NCBI GenBank assembly: GCA_029975055.1
Contig: JARKPU010000005.1
Span: 1-64,000, forward strand
Source of the DNA: Anaerolinea sp.
GTDB taxonomy: Bacteria > Chloroflexota > Anaerolineae > Anaerolineales > Anaerolineaceae
Direction of reading: 5' to 3'
Length of the DNA: 64,000 bases
Shown here: positions 18,159 to 26,370 of the stretch, in pieces
How the letters are laid out: every line of letters starts with the position of its first letter
Position numbering within the stretch: the stretch's first letter is position 1
Made by a program: the position numbers and the translations under genes
The notes under the pieces: generated by a model
What the model saw: only the letters and a program-made list of their open reading frames with translations
Told to the model about the DNA's origin: nothing
Databases searched by the model: none

Positions 18159-19232
18159 ATGAACCCACCCGCAGCATCGCCCGCCTCTGCCTTAGCCGCC
18201 AGGTTTGCCCGCTGGATCGGCCGCTGGCCGGTGCTGGCCTTCGTGCTGCTCACGTTCGCCTTTTCGTGGCTGCTCTGGCTGGTGCCGTTCGCCCTGGGCG
18301 TGACCGAGCCGGTCACCTTCCGCCACCTCAACACCCTCGGCGCGTTTGGCCCTGCGCTGGCTGCGCTGATCCTCACCCGTGTGCTGCACCTGGCCGAAGC
18401 GCTGCCGCCCCGGCCCAGGCCGCTGGAGGCTTTTGCCCTCGCCACGGCGGCCGCCGGCGCGCTCTACTTCATCTGCCTGCCCTATGCCTCCAGCCTGCCC
18501 GTCGAGGCAGGGCTTTCGGGCTGGCTGGTGCGCATCCTGTTGTTTTGCGCGGCGGGGCTGGTGCTGGCCGCGGGGCTTTCGGGGCCACCCTCCTGGAAGC
18601 GCCTGTTCCTCTCGCCGCCGGGCGAGCGCCCGCGCCCGGCCTGGTACCTTGCCGCCGCGCTGGCCTACCCGCTCATCCTGCTCGCCGGGCTTGGGCTGGA
18701 TGCTCTCTCCGGCCAATCTTACCGCCTGAACCTCACCGGCCAGGACGTGCCCGCTTTCCTGCTGCGGGCGGGGGCTTCCTTTATCTACATCTTGCTCTTC
18801 GGCGGGCCGCTCAATGAAGAAGGCGGCTGGCGCGGCTTCATGCTGCCCATGCTCCAGCGCCGCATCAACCCGCTGCTCTCCACGCTCATTCTGGGCGGTG
18901 TGTGGGGAATCTGGCACTTCCCGATGCACCTGAACGGCTTTTACCCTTCCGGCGGGGCCGCCGAGCTCCCGGCAGAGCTGGCCACCCGCATGCTCACCAC
19001 CATGCTGGCGGCCGTCCTGCTCACCTGGTTCTACAACAAAACCAGGGGCAGCGTGCTGGTGTGCATCCTGCTGCATGCCGGGTTCAACACCGCCTCGGCG
19101 TTCATCCCCACCTCGCCGCTTTCGACGGGGCTGCTGGTTTGCCTGGCGGCTGCCTTGATCATCGAAAGCAGAATGTGGAAGCTGGCCGCCCCACCCTCCC
19201 AGGGCGGGCCCGGCAGCCTCCCAACCGCTTAA
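18159..19232 (+). CDS. CPBP family intramembrane metalloprotease
   Basis: NEEGGWRGFMLPML...GIWHFPMH motifs. Confidence 0.88.
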   Translation: MNPPAASPASALAARFARWIGRWPVLAFVLLTFAFSWLLWLVPFALGVTEPVTFRHLNTLGAFGPALAALILTRVLHLAEALPPRPRPLEAFALATAAAGALYFICLPYASSLPVEAGLSGWLVRILLFCAAGLVLAAGLSGPPSWKRLFLSPPGERPRPAWYLAAALAYPLILLAGLGLDALSGQSYRLNLTGQDVPAFLLRAGASFIYILLFGGPLNEEGGWRGFMLPMLQRRINPLLSTLILGGVWGIWHFPMHLNGFYPSGGAAELPAELATRMLTTMLAAVLLTWFYNKTRGSVLVCILLHAGFNTASAFIPTSPLSTGLLVCLAAALIIESRMWKLAAPPSQGGPGSLPTA

Positions 19233-19237
19233 ACAAG

Positions 19238-19272
19238 AAAAAGCGGTGAGCCAAAGTGCGCTGGCTCACCGC
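19238..19272 (-). terminator. Rho-independent terminator for the minus-strand usp gene
   Basis: Minus: GCGGTGAGCCA-N8-TGGCTCACCGC then TTTTTCTT. Confidence 0.88.
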
Positions 19273-19298
19273 TCCTCCGATTGGGGTTTTCTGAAAGG

Positions 19299-20210
19299 TC
19301 AGCGCCCCACCGGGAGCACCGGGGCCAGCAAGATGGGCCGGTGAGTCTGGCCGATCACCCGGGCTGCCGCGCTGCCCGACCAGAACGCCCCCATCCCGGC
19401 CCGCCCGTGCGTGCCCAGCACGATCACATCGCTGCCCGATTCCTCCGCCTCCAGCGCCAGTTCGCGCGGAACGTCGCCGCGGCGCACGCGCGTCGTCACC
19501 GCAAGCCCGCGCTCACGCCACGGGCCGGCCTGCCCATCGAGGTACTCCTGCGCCGAGGCGGCGGTCATATCCAGCATCGCCATGGCCGTGGCCGGGAGCA
19601 GTTTACCCGCCGCAGCCCGCTCGCCGCGCAGCGTATCCACCGTCTGCACCACGTTGACAAGGTGCAGCGCTGCACTCATCCGCTCGGCCAGCTCGCCCGC
19701 CAGCGCCAGGCAGCGCTCATGTTCGGGGACTCCGTCTAACCCCACCATCACTTTGCGCAGCGCGAACTCTTCAGTCCCGCTTGCCTCCTCCGGCTGGAGC
19801 AGCAGCACGGGCGTTTTACCCATGCCGATCACCTGCTGGGCAATGCTGCCCACCATCAAGTTGCGCAGGCCGCCGTGGCCGTGCGCGCACATGACGATCA
19901 AATCCGGCTCGAACTCGGCGGCGTGGTCGGTGATGCTGCGCGCCAGGTGGCGCACCTCTTCGCTGTGCACGTGCGTTTCCACCTCCACGCGCCCGCCAAA
20001 AGCCCGCTGCGCCACCTCGTCGAGGTAGCGGCAGGCATCTTCTTCGTTGGTCAGGTGCCGCTCGCCATGGATCTCATGCGGAGCGTTCTTCTCGATCACG
20101 TGGATCAGCATCACGCTGGCCCCCAGCCGCCCGGCCAGCAGAACCGCCGGGCGCAGGGCTTCTTCTGCCAGGCGCGACCCATCGAGCGGGATGAGCAAAT
20201 GTTTGAACAT
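19299..20210 (-). CDS. Universal stress protein, tandem UspA domains
   Basis: MFKHLLIPLDGSRLAEEAL, VMCAHGHGGLRNLMVGSIAQQV, VLGTHGRAGMGAFWSGSAA. Confidence 0.93.
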   Translation of the reverse strand: MFKHLLIPLDGSRLAEEALRPAVLLAGRLGASVMLIHVIEKNAPHEIHGERHLTNEEDACRYLDEVAQRAFGGRVEVETHVHSEEVRHLARSITDHAAEFEPDLIVMCAHGHGGLRNLMVGSIAQQVIGMGKTPVLLLQPEEASGTEEFALRKVMVGLDGVPEHERCLALAGELAERMSAALHLVNVVQTVDTLRGERAAAGKLLPATAMAMLDMTAASAQEYLDGQAGPWRERGLAVTTRVRRGDVPRELALEAEESGSDVIVLGTHGRAGMGAFWSGSAAARVIGQTHRPILLAPVLPVGR

Positions 20211-20214
20211 TGCG

Positions 20215-21519
20215 CTAACCTCCGAAGAAGGTCAGGTAGAGGAGGTAAAAATTCAACGCCACAATGATCGCCGCCACCAGCCCGGCCAGCACGCTCGTCA
20301 GCTTGCGGTTGACCAGCACGCCCATCAATTCTTTACGGCTGGTGAACATCACCAGCGGAATGATGGCAAACGGCAGCCCAAAGCTCAACACCACCTGGCT
20401 GATCACCAGCGTGCGCGTCGGGTCGAGGCCCACGGCGATGACGATCAACGATGGGACCATCGTCACCAGGCGGCGCACCCAGATGGGAATCTCGGCGTGC
20501 AGGAACCCCTGCATGATCACCTGCCCGGCCATCGTGCCCACCGAGGCCGAGCTGAGCCCCGAAGCCAGCAGCGAGATGGCGAACACCGCTCCGGCCGCGT
20601 TGCCCAAGAGCGGTTTGAGCGTGAGGTAGGCTTCCTGGATGGTGCCGACCGTTTTGAACCCCTGGGCGTGGAAGGTGGAGGCCGACATCACCAGCATGGC
20701 CCCGTTCACCAGGCTGGCCACCCCCATGGCAATCACCACGTCAATCTGCTCGAAGCGGAACAGGCGCTTCAACAGGTGCGGTTCGCGCACCACGATGCGC
20801 CCCTGGGTGAGCGCCGAATGCAGGAAGATGGCGTGCGGCATCACCGTGGCCCCCAGGATGCCCGCCGCCAGCAGGATGCTCTCGGGCCCGTTGAACTGCG
20901 GCACCACCGCGTGGTAGGCCACGCTCGACCAATCGGGCCGGTCGAGAACCGTCTCGACCACATACGAGATGGCCACGATTGCCACGAAGCCGGTGATGAC
21001 GGCCTCCAGCGGGCGGAAGCCGTAGCGCTCCAACCCCAGGATCAAGAAGGTGATGATGCCGGTGAGGATGCCCGCCACCCACAGCGGGATGCCGAAGAGC
21101 AGATTCAACCCGAGCGCGGCCCCCAGGAACTCGGCCAGGTCGGTAGCCATCGCCACCAGCTCCATCAGCGCCCACATCACCCACACCATCGGGCGCGGGA
21201 AGTGATTGCGGCACTGCTCGGCAAGGTTATAACCGGTGGCGATGCCCAGCTTGGCCGAGAGCGATTGGATCAGCATCGCCATCAGGTTGCTCGCCACGAT
21301 CACCCACAGCAGGGTATAGCCAAACTGCGCGCCCCCCGCGATGTTGGTGGCAAAGTTGCCCGGGTCCACATAGGCTACCGAGGCGATGAAGGCCGGCCCC
21401 AAGAAGGGCAGCAGGCGCGCCAGGCCGCTCTTCTTGCTCGTCCCATCGAGAATGCTGCTGGCGTCTTCCAGAAAATCGGTCTTGGGTGGACTGTGAGGTT
21501 TGGGCTGCGGGTTGGACAT
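20215..21519 (-). CDS. mntH: Nramp family divalent metal (Mn/Fe) transporter
   Basis: AYVDPGNFATNIAGGAQFGY and ATVMPHAIFLHSALTQGR motifs. Confidence 0.92.
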   Translation of the reverse strand: MSNPQPKPHSPPKTDFLEDASSILDGTSKKSGLARLLPFLGPAFIASVAYVDPGNFATNIAGGAQFGYTLLWVIVASNLMAMLIQSLSAKLGIATGYNLAEQCRNHFPRPMVWVMWALMELVAMATDLAEFLGAALGLNLLFGIPLWVAGILTGIITFLILGLERYGFRPLEAVITGFVAIVAISYVVETVLDRPDWSSVAYHAVVPQFNGPESILLAAGILGATVMPHAIFLHSALTQGRIVVREPHLLKRLFRFEQIDVVIAMGVASLVNGAMLVMSASTFHAQGFKTVGTIQEAYLTLKPLLGNAAGAVFAISLLASGLSSASVGTMAGQVIMQGFLHAEIPIWVRRLVTMVPSLIVIAVGLDPTRTLVISQVVLSFGLPFAIIPLVMFTSRKELMGVLVNRKLTSVLAGLVAAIIVALNFYLLYLTFFGG

Positions 21520-21595
21520 GCGAATCTCCCAATCGAATTATACTTCCGCGCGCCGCAATGCAAGGGACCGAAAGCTCAAAACAGCCCAGGCCAGG

Positions 21596-21645
21596 CTGTA
21601 AATGAAGATGAACCCCTGTTTGCAGGGGTTCGGCTTCATTTACAG
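21596..21645. repeat. 50-bp near-perfect hairpin between the hemerythrin gene and mntH
   Basis: CTGTAAATGAAG-at-GAACCCCTG-tttg-CAGGGGTTC-gg-CTTCATTTACAG. Confidence 0.9.
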
Positions 21646-21687
21646 AACGAATCAGACAGCCTTTGAGAGATGAAGAGGGGCGAAAGA

Positions 21688-22275
21688 TTACCTTTCCCGG
21701 CCCGGGAGGGCCGGCTCGTCCTTGAACGCTGCTTCCTTCTCCAGCGCCTCGGCCAGGGCCAGGTACTTCTCGTGCACGCCTTCGCCGGTCTCTTCGTGCT
21801 CCACGCGCTCAAAGCCCTCGAAGACGGCTTCATGCTCGGCGGCGGGGATGACTTGCTCGGCCATCGGGAAGAGCACATGATCTTCTTTGAGGATGTGCTG
21901 GCGCAGCAGCGAGGCATAACCGCGCGCGTTGCTCACCACCTCGGGCGCGGCGGAACGGTCGCCATCCTGCAGGCGGGCGGCTGCCTCGCGCAGGCGGCGG
22001 ATATACCCGCGGCCTTGCTCGTGCTCGTAGAGCATCGCCGCCACCGGGCCTTGCTCGGTGGACATGCCGTTATCGACCATCGTCCTGAAGAGCACCTGCT
22101 CCTCTTTCAGATGATGGCAGCCATCCGCGAAACCTCGCACGAAGCCCGCCGAATCGAGGAAGAATCCCGGGCGCACGTCCTCGCCGGCTTCCAGGCGGCC
22201 GGATGCCTGTTCCAGCGCCGCGATCACGCGCTCGATCACGCGGTGTTCCGAGCTTAGAATTTCGGTTGCTTTCAT
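21688..22275 (-). CDS. Hemerythrin HHE domain protein
   Basis: ILSSEHRVIERV..., HHLKEEQVLF, LLRQHILKEDHVLFPMAE. Confidence 0.88.
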   Translation of the reverse strand: MKATEILSSEHRVIERVIAALEQASGRLEAGEDVRPGFFLDSAGFVRGFADGCHHLKEEQVLFRTMVDNGMSTEQGPVAAMLYEHEQGRGYIRRLREAAARLQDGDRSAAPEVVSNARGYASLLRQHILKEDHVLFPMAEQVIPAAEHEAVFEGFERVEHEETGEGVHEKYLALAEALEKEAAFKDEPALPGRER

Positions 22276-22445
22276 TTCATACGCTCCTGTGGTTGGTTGA
22301 AACTCCAGGCGGTGCGGCGCGCCGGCAGCGATTGCCCGGCCCGCCATGCCCCGGAATAATTCGGATAACTATTGTCAGTTTAATCCACCCACGCATTGGC
22401 ATCTTTGCGCTGGAGCAATTTCGAGTAGAAGCGGGCAAATCGTGT

Positions 22446-22562
22446 AGATGCGGTCGATTGTATGGCCGCACCCTACAATTCCCCGTAGGGTGCGGTCGAT
22501 TTTTATGACCGCACCGTTTCGTGGGTACAAAGATGGTGCGGCCCAAAGCGACTGCAACCTAC
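22446..22562. repeat. REP-like palindromic element, copy 1
   Basis: GTAGGGTGCGGTCGATTTTTATGACCGCACC and GATGGTGCGGCCCAAAGCG, both shared with 47350..47495. Confidence 0.85.
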
Positions 22563-22587
22563 AAAAAAAGCGGACAGCTTCTTCACT

Positions 22588-22641
22588 GTGGGCGCGGAGG
22601 GACTCGAAGTTCATCCCCTTCCGGGGACCCCCGACCTCTCA
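22588..22641 (-). pseudogene. Partial duplicate of the tRNA-Val 3' end
   Basis: GTGGGCGCGGAGGGACTCGAA (22588-22608) identical to 22688-22708, exactly 100 bp away; GACCCCCGACCTC (22627-22639) resembles the continuation. Confidence 0.75.
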
Positions 22642-22647
22642 AAATAA

Positions 22648-22679
22648 CAAAAAAGCCCTCAGCATTTCGCTGAAAGCTT
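22648..22679 (-). terminator. Rho-independent terminator downstream of tRNA-Val
   Basis: Minus: AGCTTTCAGC-gaaat-GCTGAGGGCT then TTTTTTG. Confidence 0.85.
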
Positions 22680-22688
22680 CTTATCTGG

Positions 22689-22762
22689 TGGGCGCGGAGG
22701 GACTCGAACCCCCGACCTCGTGTGTGTGATACACGCGCTCTAACCAGCTGAGCCACGCGCCC
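22689..22762 (-). tRNA. tRNA-Val (anticodon CAC)
   Basis: Cloverleaf: acceptor GGGCGCG/CGCGCCC, D-arm GCTCAGCTGGTTAGAGC, anticodon stem CGTGT/ACACG with loop ATCACAC, T-arm GGGGGTTCGAGTCCCTC. Confidence 0.95.
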
Positions 22763-22831
22763 CAGGTGCCTGGATTATAGCAGAACCCCCCGCGCTTGAC
22801 AAGAGCTTTGCCCCGGGCGCAGACCGCTCCG

Positions 22832-23587
22832 CTACCCGAACCGCCCGGTGACGTAATCGGATGTGCGCCGGTCTTTCGGGTTGATGAAAAGCGTCTTCCC
22901 CTCACCCGTCTCCACCAGCTCGCCCTGCAAAAAGAAAGCCGCGAAGTCGGCCATGCGCGCGGCCTGCTGGACGTTGTGCGGCACCCAAACAATGGTGTAC
23001 TGCTCCTTCAGCTCCTGCATCAACCCTTCGATGCGCGCCGTCGAGACGGGGTCGAGCGCCGAGGTGGGCTCATCGAGCATGATCACCTCCGGCTCCAGCG
23101 CGAGCGCCCGCGCCAGGCACAGGCGCTGCTGCTGCCCGCCGGAGATGGCGATGGCCGGGTCGTGCAGGCGGTCATACACCTCATCCCACAGCACCGCCTG
23201 CTTGAGCGCGCGCTCCACGGCCTCATCCAGGCGGCTCTTGCGCCGCTCGCCCATCAACTCAAGCGGGTAGCTCACATTCTGATAAACGGTCATCGGCAGC
23301 GGCACCGGCCGCGAAAAGACGATGCCGATCTTGCGGCGCAGCTCCACCACGTCGGTCTTCGGGTCGAGAATATCCACGCCGTTGAACAGAATCCGCCCCG
23401 AGGTTTCGGCCACGTCGGCCAGGTCGTTCAGGCGGTTGATCGCCCTGAGCAGGGTAGATTTGCCCCCTCCCGCCGGCCCAAACAGCACCGTGATGGCGTT
23501 CGCCCGGATCGAAAAGTTGATGTCGCGCAGGCTTTCCACGCCGTCTTCGTAGCGGATGTTGAAATGGTCGAAGACAATCTTATCCAT
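22832..23587 (-). CDS. pstB: Phosphate ABC transporter ATP-binding protein PstB-like
   Basis: Walker A GPAGGGKST, signature SGGQQQRLCLARAL, Walker B VIMLDEPTSALDP; adjacent to pstA. Confidence 0.92.
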   Translation of the reverse strand: MDKIVFDHFNIRYEDGVESLRDINFSIRANAITVLFGPAGGGKSTLLRAINRLNDLADVAETSGRILFNGVDILDPKTDVVELRRKIGIVFSRPVPLPMTVYQNVSYPLELMGERRKSRLDEAVERALKQAVLWDEVYDRLHDPAIAISGGQQQRLCLARALALEPEVIMLDEPTSALDPVSTARIEGLMQELKEQYTIVWVPHNVQQAARMADFAAFFLQGELVETGEGKTLFINPKDRRTSDYVTGRFG

Positions 23588-23590
23588 GCG

Positions 23591-24451
23591 TCACCACATC
23601 CGGCGTGCGCGCGCCCGCTGGCGGATGAACGTGGCGATTAAGTTCATCCCCAGCACGAACACCAGCAGCACCAGCACCGTGCCATATTGGATCTTCACCG
23701 GCATGCCCGGCACCGAAGTGGAAATGACGAAGATATGGTATGGCAGCGCCATGGTCGAATCGAGCAGCGAAGCCGGCAGGCGCGGCAGGAAGAACGTCAC
23801 CCCGGTGAAGAGAATCGGGGCGGTCTCACCCGCGGCGCGCTCCAGGCCCAGGATCACCCCGGTGAGGATGCCCGGCAGGGCCTGCGGCAGGACAATGCGC
23901 CAGATCGTCTGCCAGCGCGTGGCCCCCAGCGAGATGCTCACCGTGCGGAAGCTCTGCGGCACGCTGCGCATGGCCTCTTCGGCGGTCGAGATGATCACCG
24001 GCAAGGTCATGATCGAAAGCGTCATCGAAGCCGCCAGGATGCTCGTGCCAAAGTTGAGGAAGAGCACGAACAACCCCAGCCCGAACAGCCCGTAGACCAC
24101 CGAAGGGATGCCCGCCAGGTTGATGATCGTGATGCGGATCAGGCGCGTCCAGGCGTTATCCGGCGCATATTCGGCGATGTAGATCGCTGCCGCCACCCCC
24201 AGCGGCACCGAAAATACCGCCGTGCCGAGCGTCAGGTAAAAAGTGCCCACAATGGCCGGCCAGACGCCCCCCTCGCGCATCCCGCTGCGCGGCATTTGCG
24301 TCAGGAATTCCCAGGTGATCGCCGGCGCGCCTTTGATCACAATATAGACAATGATCGCCACCACCGGCAGCACCGTCAGGAAGGTGATCAGGCGCAGCAG
24401 GTTGTTGCCAAGCATCTCCTGCAATCGGGCGCGGGTGAACGAGCGGTTCAT
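23591..24451 (-). CDS. pstA: Phosphate ABC transporter permease PstA
   Basis: VVYGLFGLGLFVLFL, ALGATRWQTIWRIVLPQALPGILTGVILGLERAAGETAPILFTG. Confidence 0.93.
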   Translation of the reverse strand: MNRSFTRARLQEMLGNNLLRLITFLTVLPVVAIIVYIVIKGAPAITWEFLTQMPRSGMREGGVWPAIVGTFYLTLGTAVFSVPLGVAAAIYIAEYAPDNAWTRLIRITIINLAGIPSVVYGLFGLGLFVLFLNFGTSILAASMTLSIMTLPVIISTAEEAMRSVPQSFRTVSISLGATRWQTIWRIVLPQALPGILTGVILGLERAAGETAPILFTGVTFFLPRLPASLLDSTMALPYHIFVISTSVPGMPVKIQYGTVLVLLVFVLGMNLIATFIRQRARARRMW

Positions 24452-25431
24452 GAGAGCACCCTCTCCGAGCGCGTGCGCCCGCGCAGGCTCATCGACGAAG
24501 CCACAATGTTGACCGCCAGCGAAAGCACAAAGAGCACGATCCCGATGAAGAAGAGCACCTGGTAATGCGGGCTGCCGTTGGCCACCTCGCCCATTTCGGA
24601 GGCGATCGTGGCGGTCATCGTCCGCACCGGCTTGAAGAGCGCATCCAGCCCGTGCGGAAGCACCGCCGCGTTGCCCGTCACCATCATCACCGCCATCGTC
24701 TCGCCGATCGAGCGCCCCACGCCCAGCATCACCGCGGTGAGGATGCCCGAGCGCGCCGCCGGAACGGTGACGCCCCAGATCGTCTGCCAGCGCGTGGCCC
24801 CCAATGCCAGGGCCGCCTGCCGGTAGGAAACCGGCACCGTGTTGAGCGCGTCTTCGGTGATCGAGACGATGGTGGGCGTGGCGATGAGCGCCAGCAGCAC
24901 CGCCCCGGTGAAGGCCGAAAGCCCGGTGGGCAGGTCGAGCAGGCGGCGCAAGAAGGGCGCCGCCACCTGGATGCCCAGGAACCCCAGCACAACCGAGGGC
25001 AGCCCGGCGAGAATTTCGATCACCGGCTTGATGATGTTGTTCAGCCACGGCGGGGCGATCTCCGAGATGAACACGCTCGTCCCCACGCCAAAGGGGATGC
25101 CGATGAGCAGCGCGCCCAGCGTGACGATCACCGAGCCGAACAGCAGCGGCCAGATGCCGAAATACCCTTCGATCGGGTACCAGCGCGCGCCGAAAATGCT
25201 GCTCAGCGGAGCGTTCGCCAGCGCGGGCAGGCCTTCGCGCATCAGAAAGAGGAAAATCAGCGTGACGAACAGGATGCTCGAATAACCCGATACCTTGATG
25301 ACCAGGTTAATCACCCACTCCTGCCGAGTCACGCTGTGTTCTTGCCTTTTCACTCCCTGCCCGCCTTCCTGTCCAGCCAGAAGCTTTTGGATTCCTCGAT
25401 TCAGTATACGGTCACGGGTTGACCGGCACAA
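24448..25431 (-). CDS. pstC: Phosphate ABC transporter permease PstC (true start probably internal to the ORF)
   Basis: GIPFGVGTSVFISEIAPPWLNNIIKPVIEILAGLPSVVLGF...GATRWQTIWGVTVPAA; ATGA overlap with pstA. Confidence 0.92.
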   Translation of the reverse strand: MCRSTRDRILNRGIQKLLAGQEGGQGVKRQEHSVTRQEWVINLVIKVSGYSSILFVTLIFLFLMREGLPALANAPLSSIFGARWYPIEGYFGIWPLLFGSVIVTLGALLIGIPFGVGTSVFISEIAPPWLNNIIKPVIEILAGLPSVVLGFLGIQVAAPFLRRLLDLPTGLSAFTGAVLLALIATPTIVSITEDALNTVPVSYRQAALALGATRWQTIWGVTVPAARSGILTAVMLGVGRSIGETMAVMMVTGNAAVLPHGLDALFKPVRTMTATIASEMGEVANGSPHYQVLFFIGIVLFVLSLAVNIVASSMSLRGRTRSERVLS

Positions 25432-26302
25432 ACCCCAGGTCGGTCACAATGGCCTGCGCTTCGGGGCCAAGAATCCAATCCATATAGTCGCGAATTGCCT
25501 GGCTCGCATCGGCATGAGTGTACATATACAGGTCGCGCGAGATGGCATATTTCCCGTCGTTGACCGTCTCCGCCGAGGGCAGCACGTAGGCTTCACCGGC
25601 GCGGCTGGCCACTGCCACCACCTTCACTTCAGAGGTGACGTAGCCCAGCCCATCGTAACCGATCGCATTCGGGTTGTCGCGCACCTCCGAGATGATGCCC
25701 TCAGAAGAGGGCAGCAGCAGCGTCTCGGGTGCGAAGATCGTTTTATCGCTCTTGTTGCCCAGGCGCACCACCGACTCCAGGAAGTACACATGCGTCCCAG
25801 AGTTCGTCTCGCGCGAGAGCAGCACAATCGGCCGGTCATCGCCGCCCACTTCCATCCAGTTGGTGATCACCCCGCGGTAGATTAACGAAATCTGTTCGAG
25901 CGTGAGCCGGTTCACCGGGTTTTCGGGGTTGACGATCACCGCGATGGCGTCTCGCGCGATGACATATTCTTTGGGTTCGATTCCATTGGCCTTCGCCGCG
26001 TCGATCTCCTCGGCCTTCATCGCGCGCGAGGCGTTGGCAATGTCCACCGTCCCGTCGATCAACCCGGTGATGCCCGTGCCGCTCCCGCCGCCCGTCACCG
26101 AAATGCGCGTCTCCGGGTGCAGCGCCTGGTAACGCTCTGCCCAGGCCAGCGCCAGGTTGACAATGGTATCGGACCCCTTATTTTGGATGCTGACCGTGGC
26201 CTCTGAGGAAGCCCCCTCCGCGGCTCCCTGAGCGCTGGAAACTGTACAGCCCGCCAGGAGCAGGAGGAGGAGCAGGTAGGTGACGAAGAGGTGGCGCTTC
26301 AT
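25412..26302 (-). CDS. pstS: Phosphate-binding lipoprotein PstS
   Basis: Lipobox LLLAGC; IQNKGSDTIVNLALAWAERYQ...SVTGGGSGTGITGLIDGTVDIANASR. Confidence 0.93.
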   Translation of the reverse strand: MKRHLFVTYLLLLLLLAGCTVSSAQGAAEGASSEATVSIQNKGSDTIVNLALAWAERYQALHPETRISVTGGGSGTGITGLIDGTVDIANASRAMKAEEIDAAKANGIEPKEYVIARDAIAVIVNPENPVNRLTLEQISLIYRGVITNWMEVGGDDRPIVLLSRETNSGTHVYFLESVVRLGNKSDKTIFAPETLLLPSSEGIISEVRDNPNAIGYDGLGYVTSEVKVVAVASRAGEAYVLPSAETVNDGKYAISRDLYMYTHADASQAIRDYMDWILGPEAQAIVTDLGFVPVNP

Positions 26303-26311
26303 GCCGTGTGA

Positions 26312-26370
26312 ATTATAGCGGATTAACCATCGCTTAATCTCGGGGGTTTCATCCTTAACAACCCGTTAAC
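26312..26370 (-). promoter_or_regulatory. pstS promoter with 11-bp-phased GTTAA repeats (Pho-box-like) and TATAAT -10
   Basis: Minus: GTTAACGGGTT GTTAAGGATGA ... ATTAAGCGATG GTTAATCCGC TATAAT. Confidence 0.75.

Noticed and set aside
21596-21645. Mn-responsive yybP-ykoY riboswitch upstream of mntH
   Set aside because: I see no conserved yybP-ykoY loop motifs, only a simple long hairpin.
22448-22729. ORF ending LVGAEGLEPPTSCV
   Set aside because: This is the familiar spurious translation of the reverse complement of a tRNA; the tRNA-Val call explains it.
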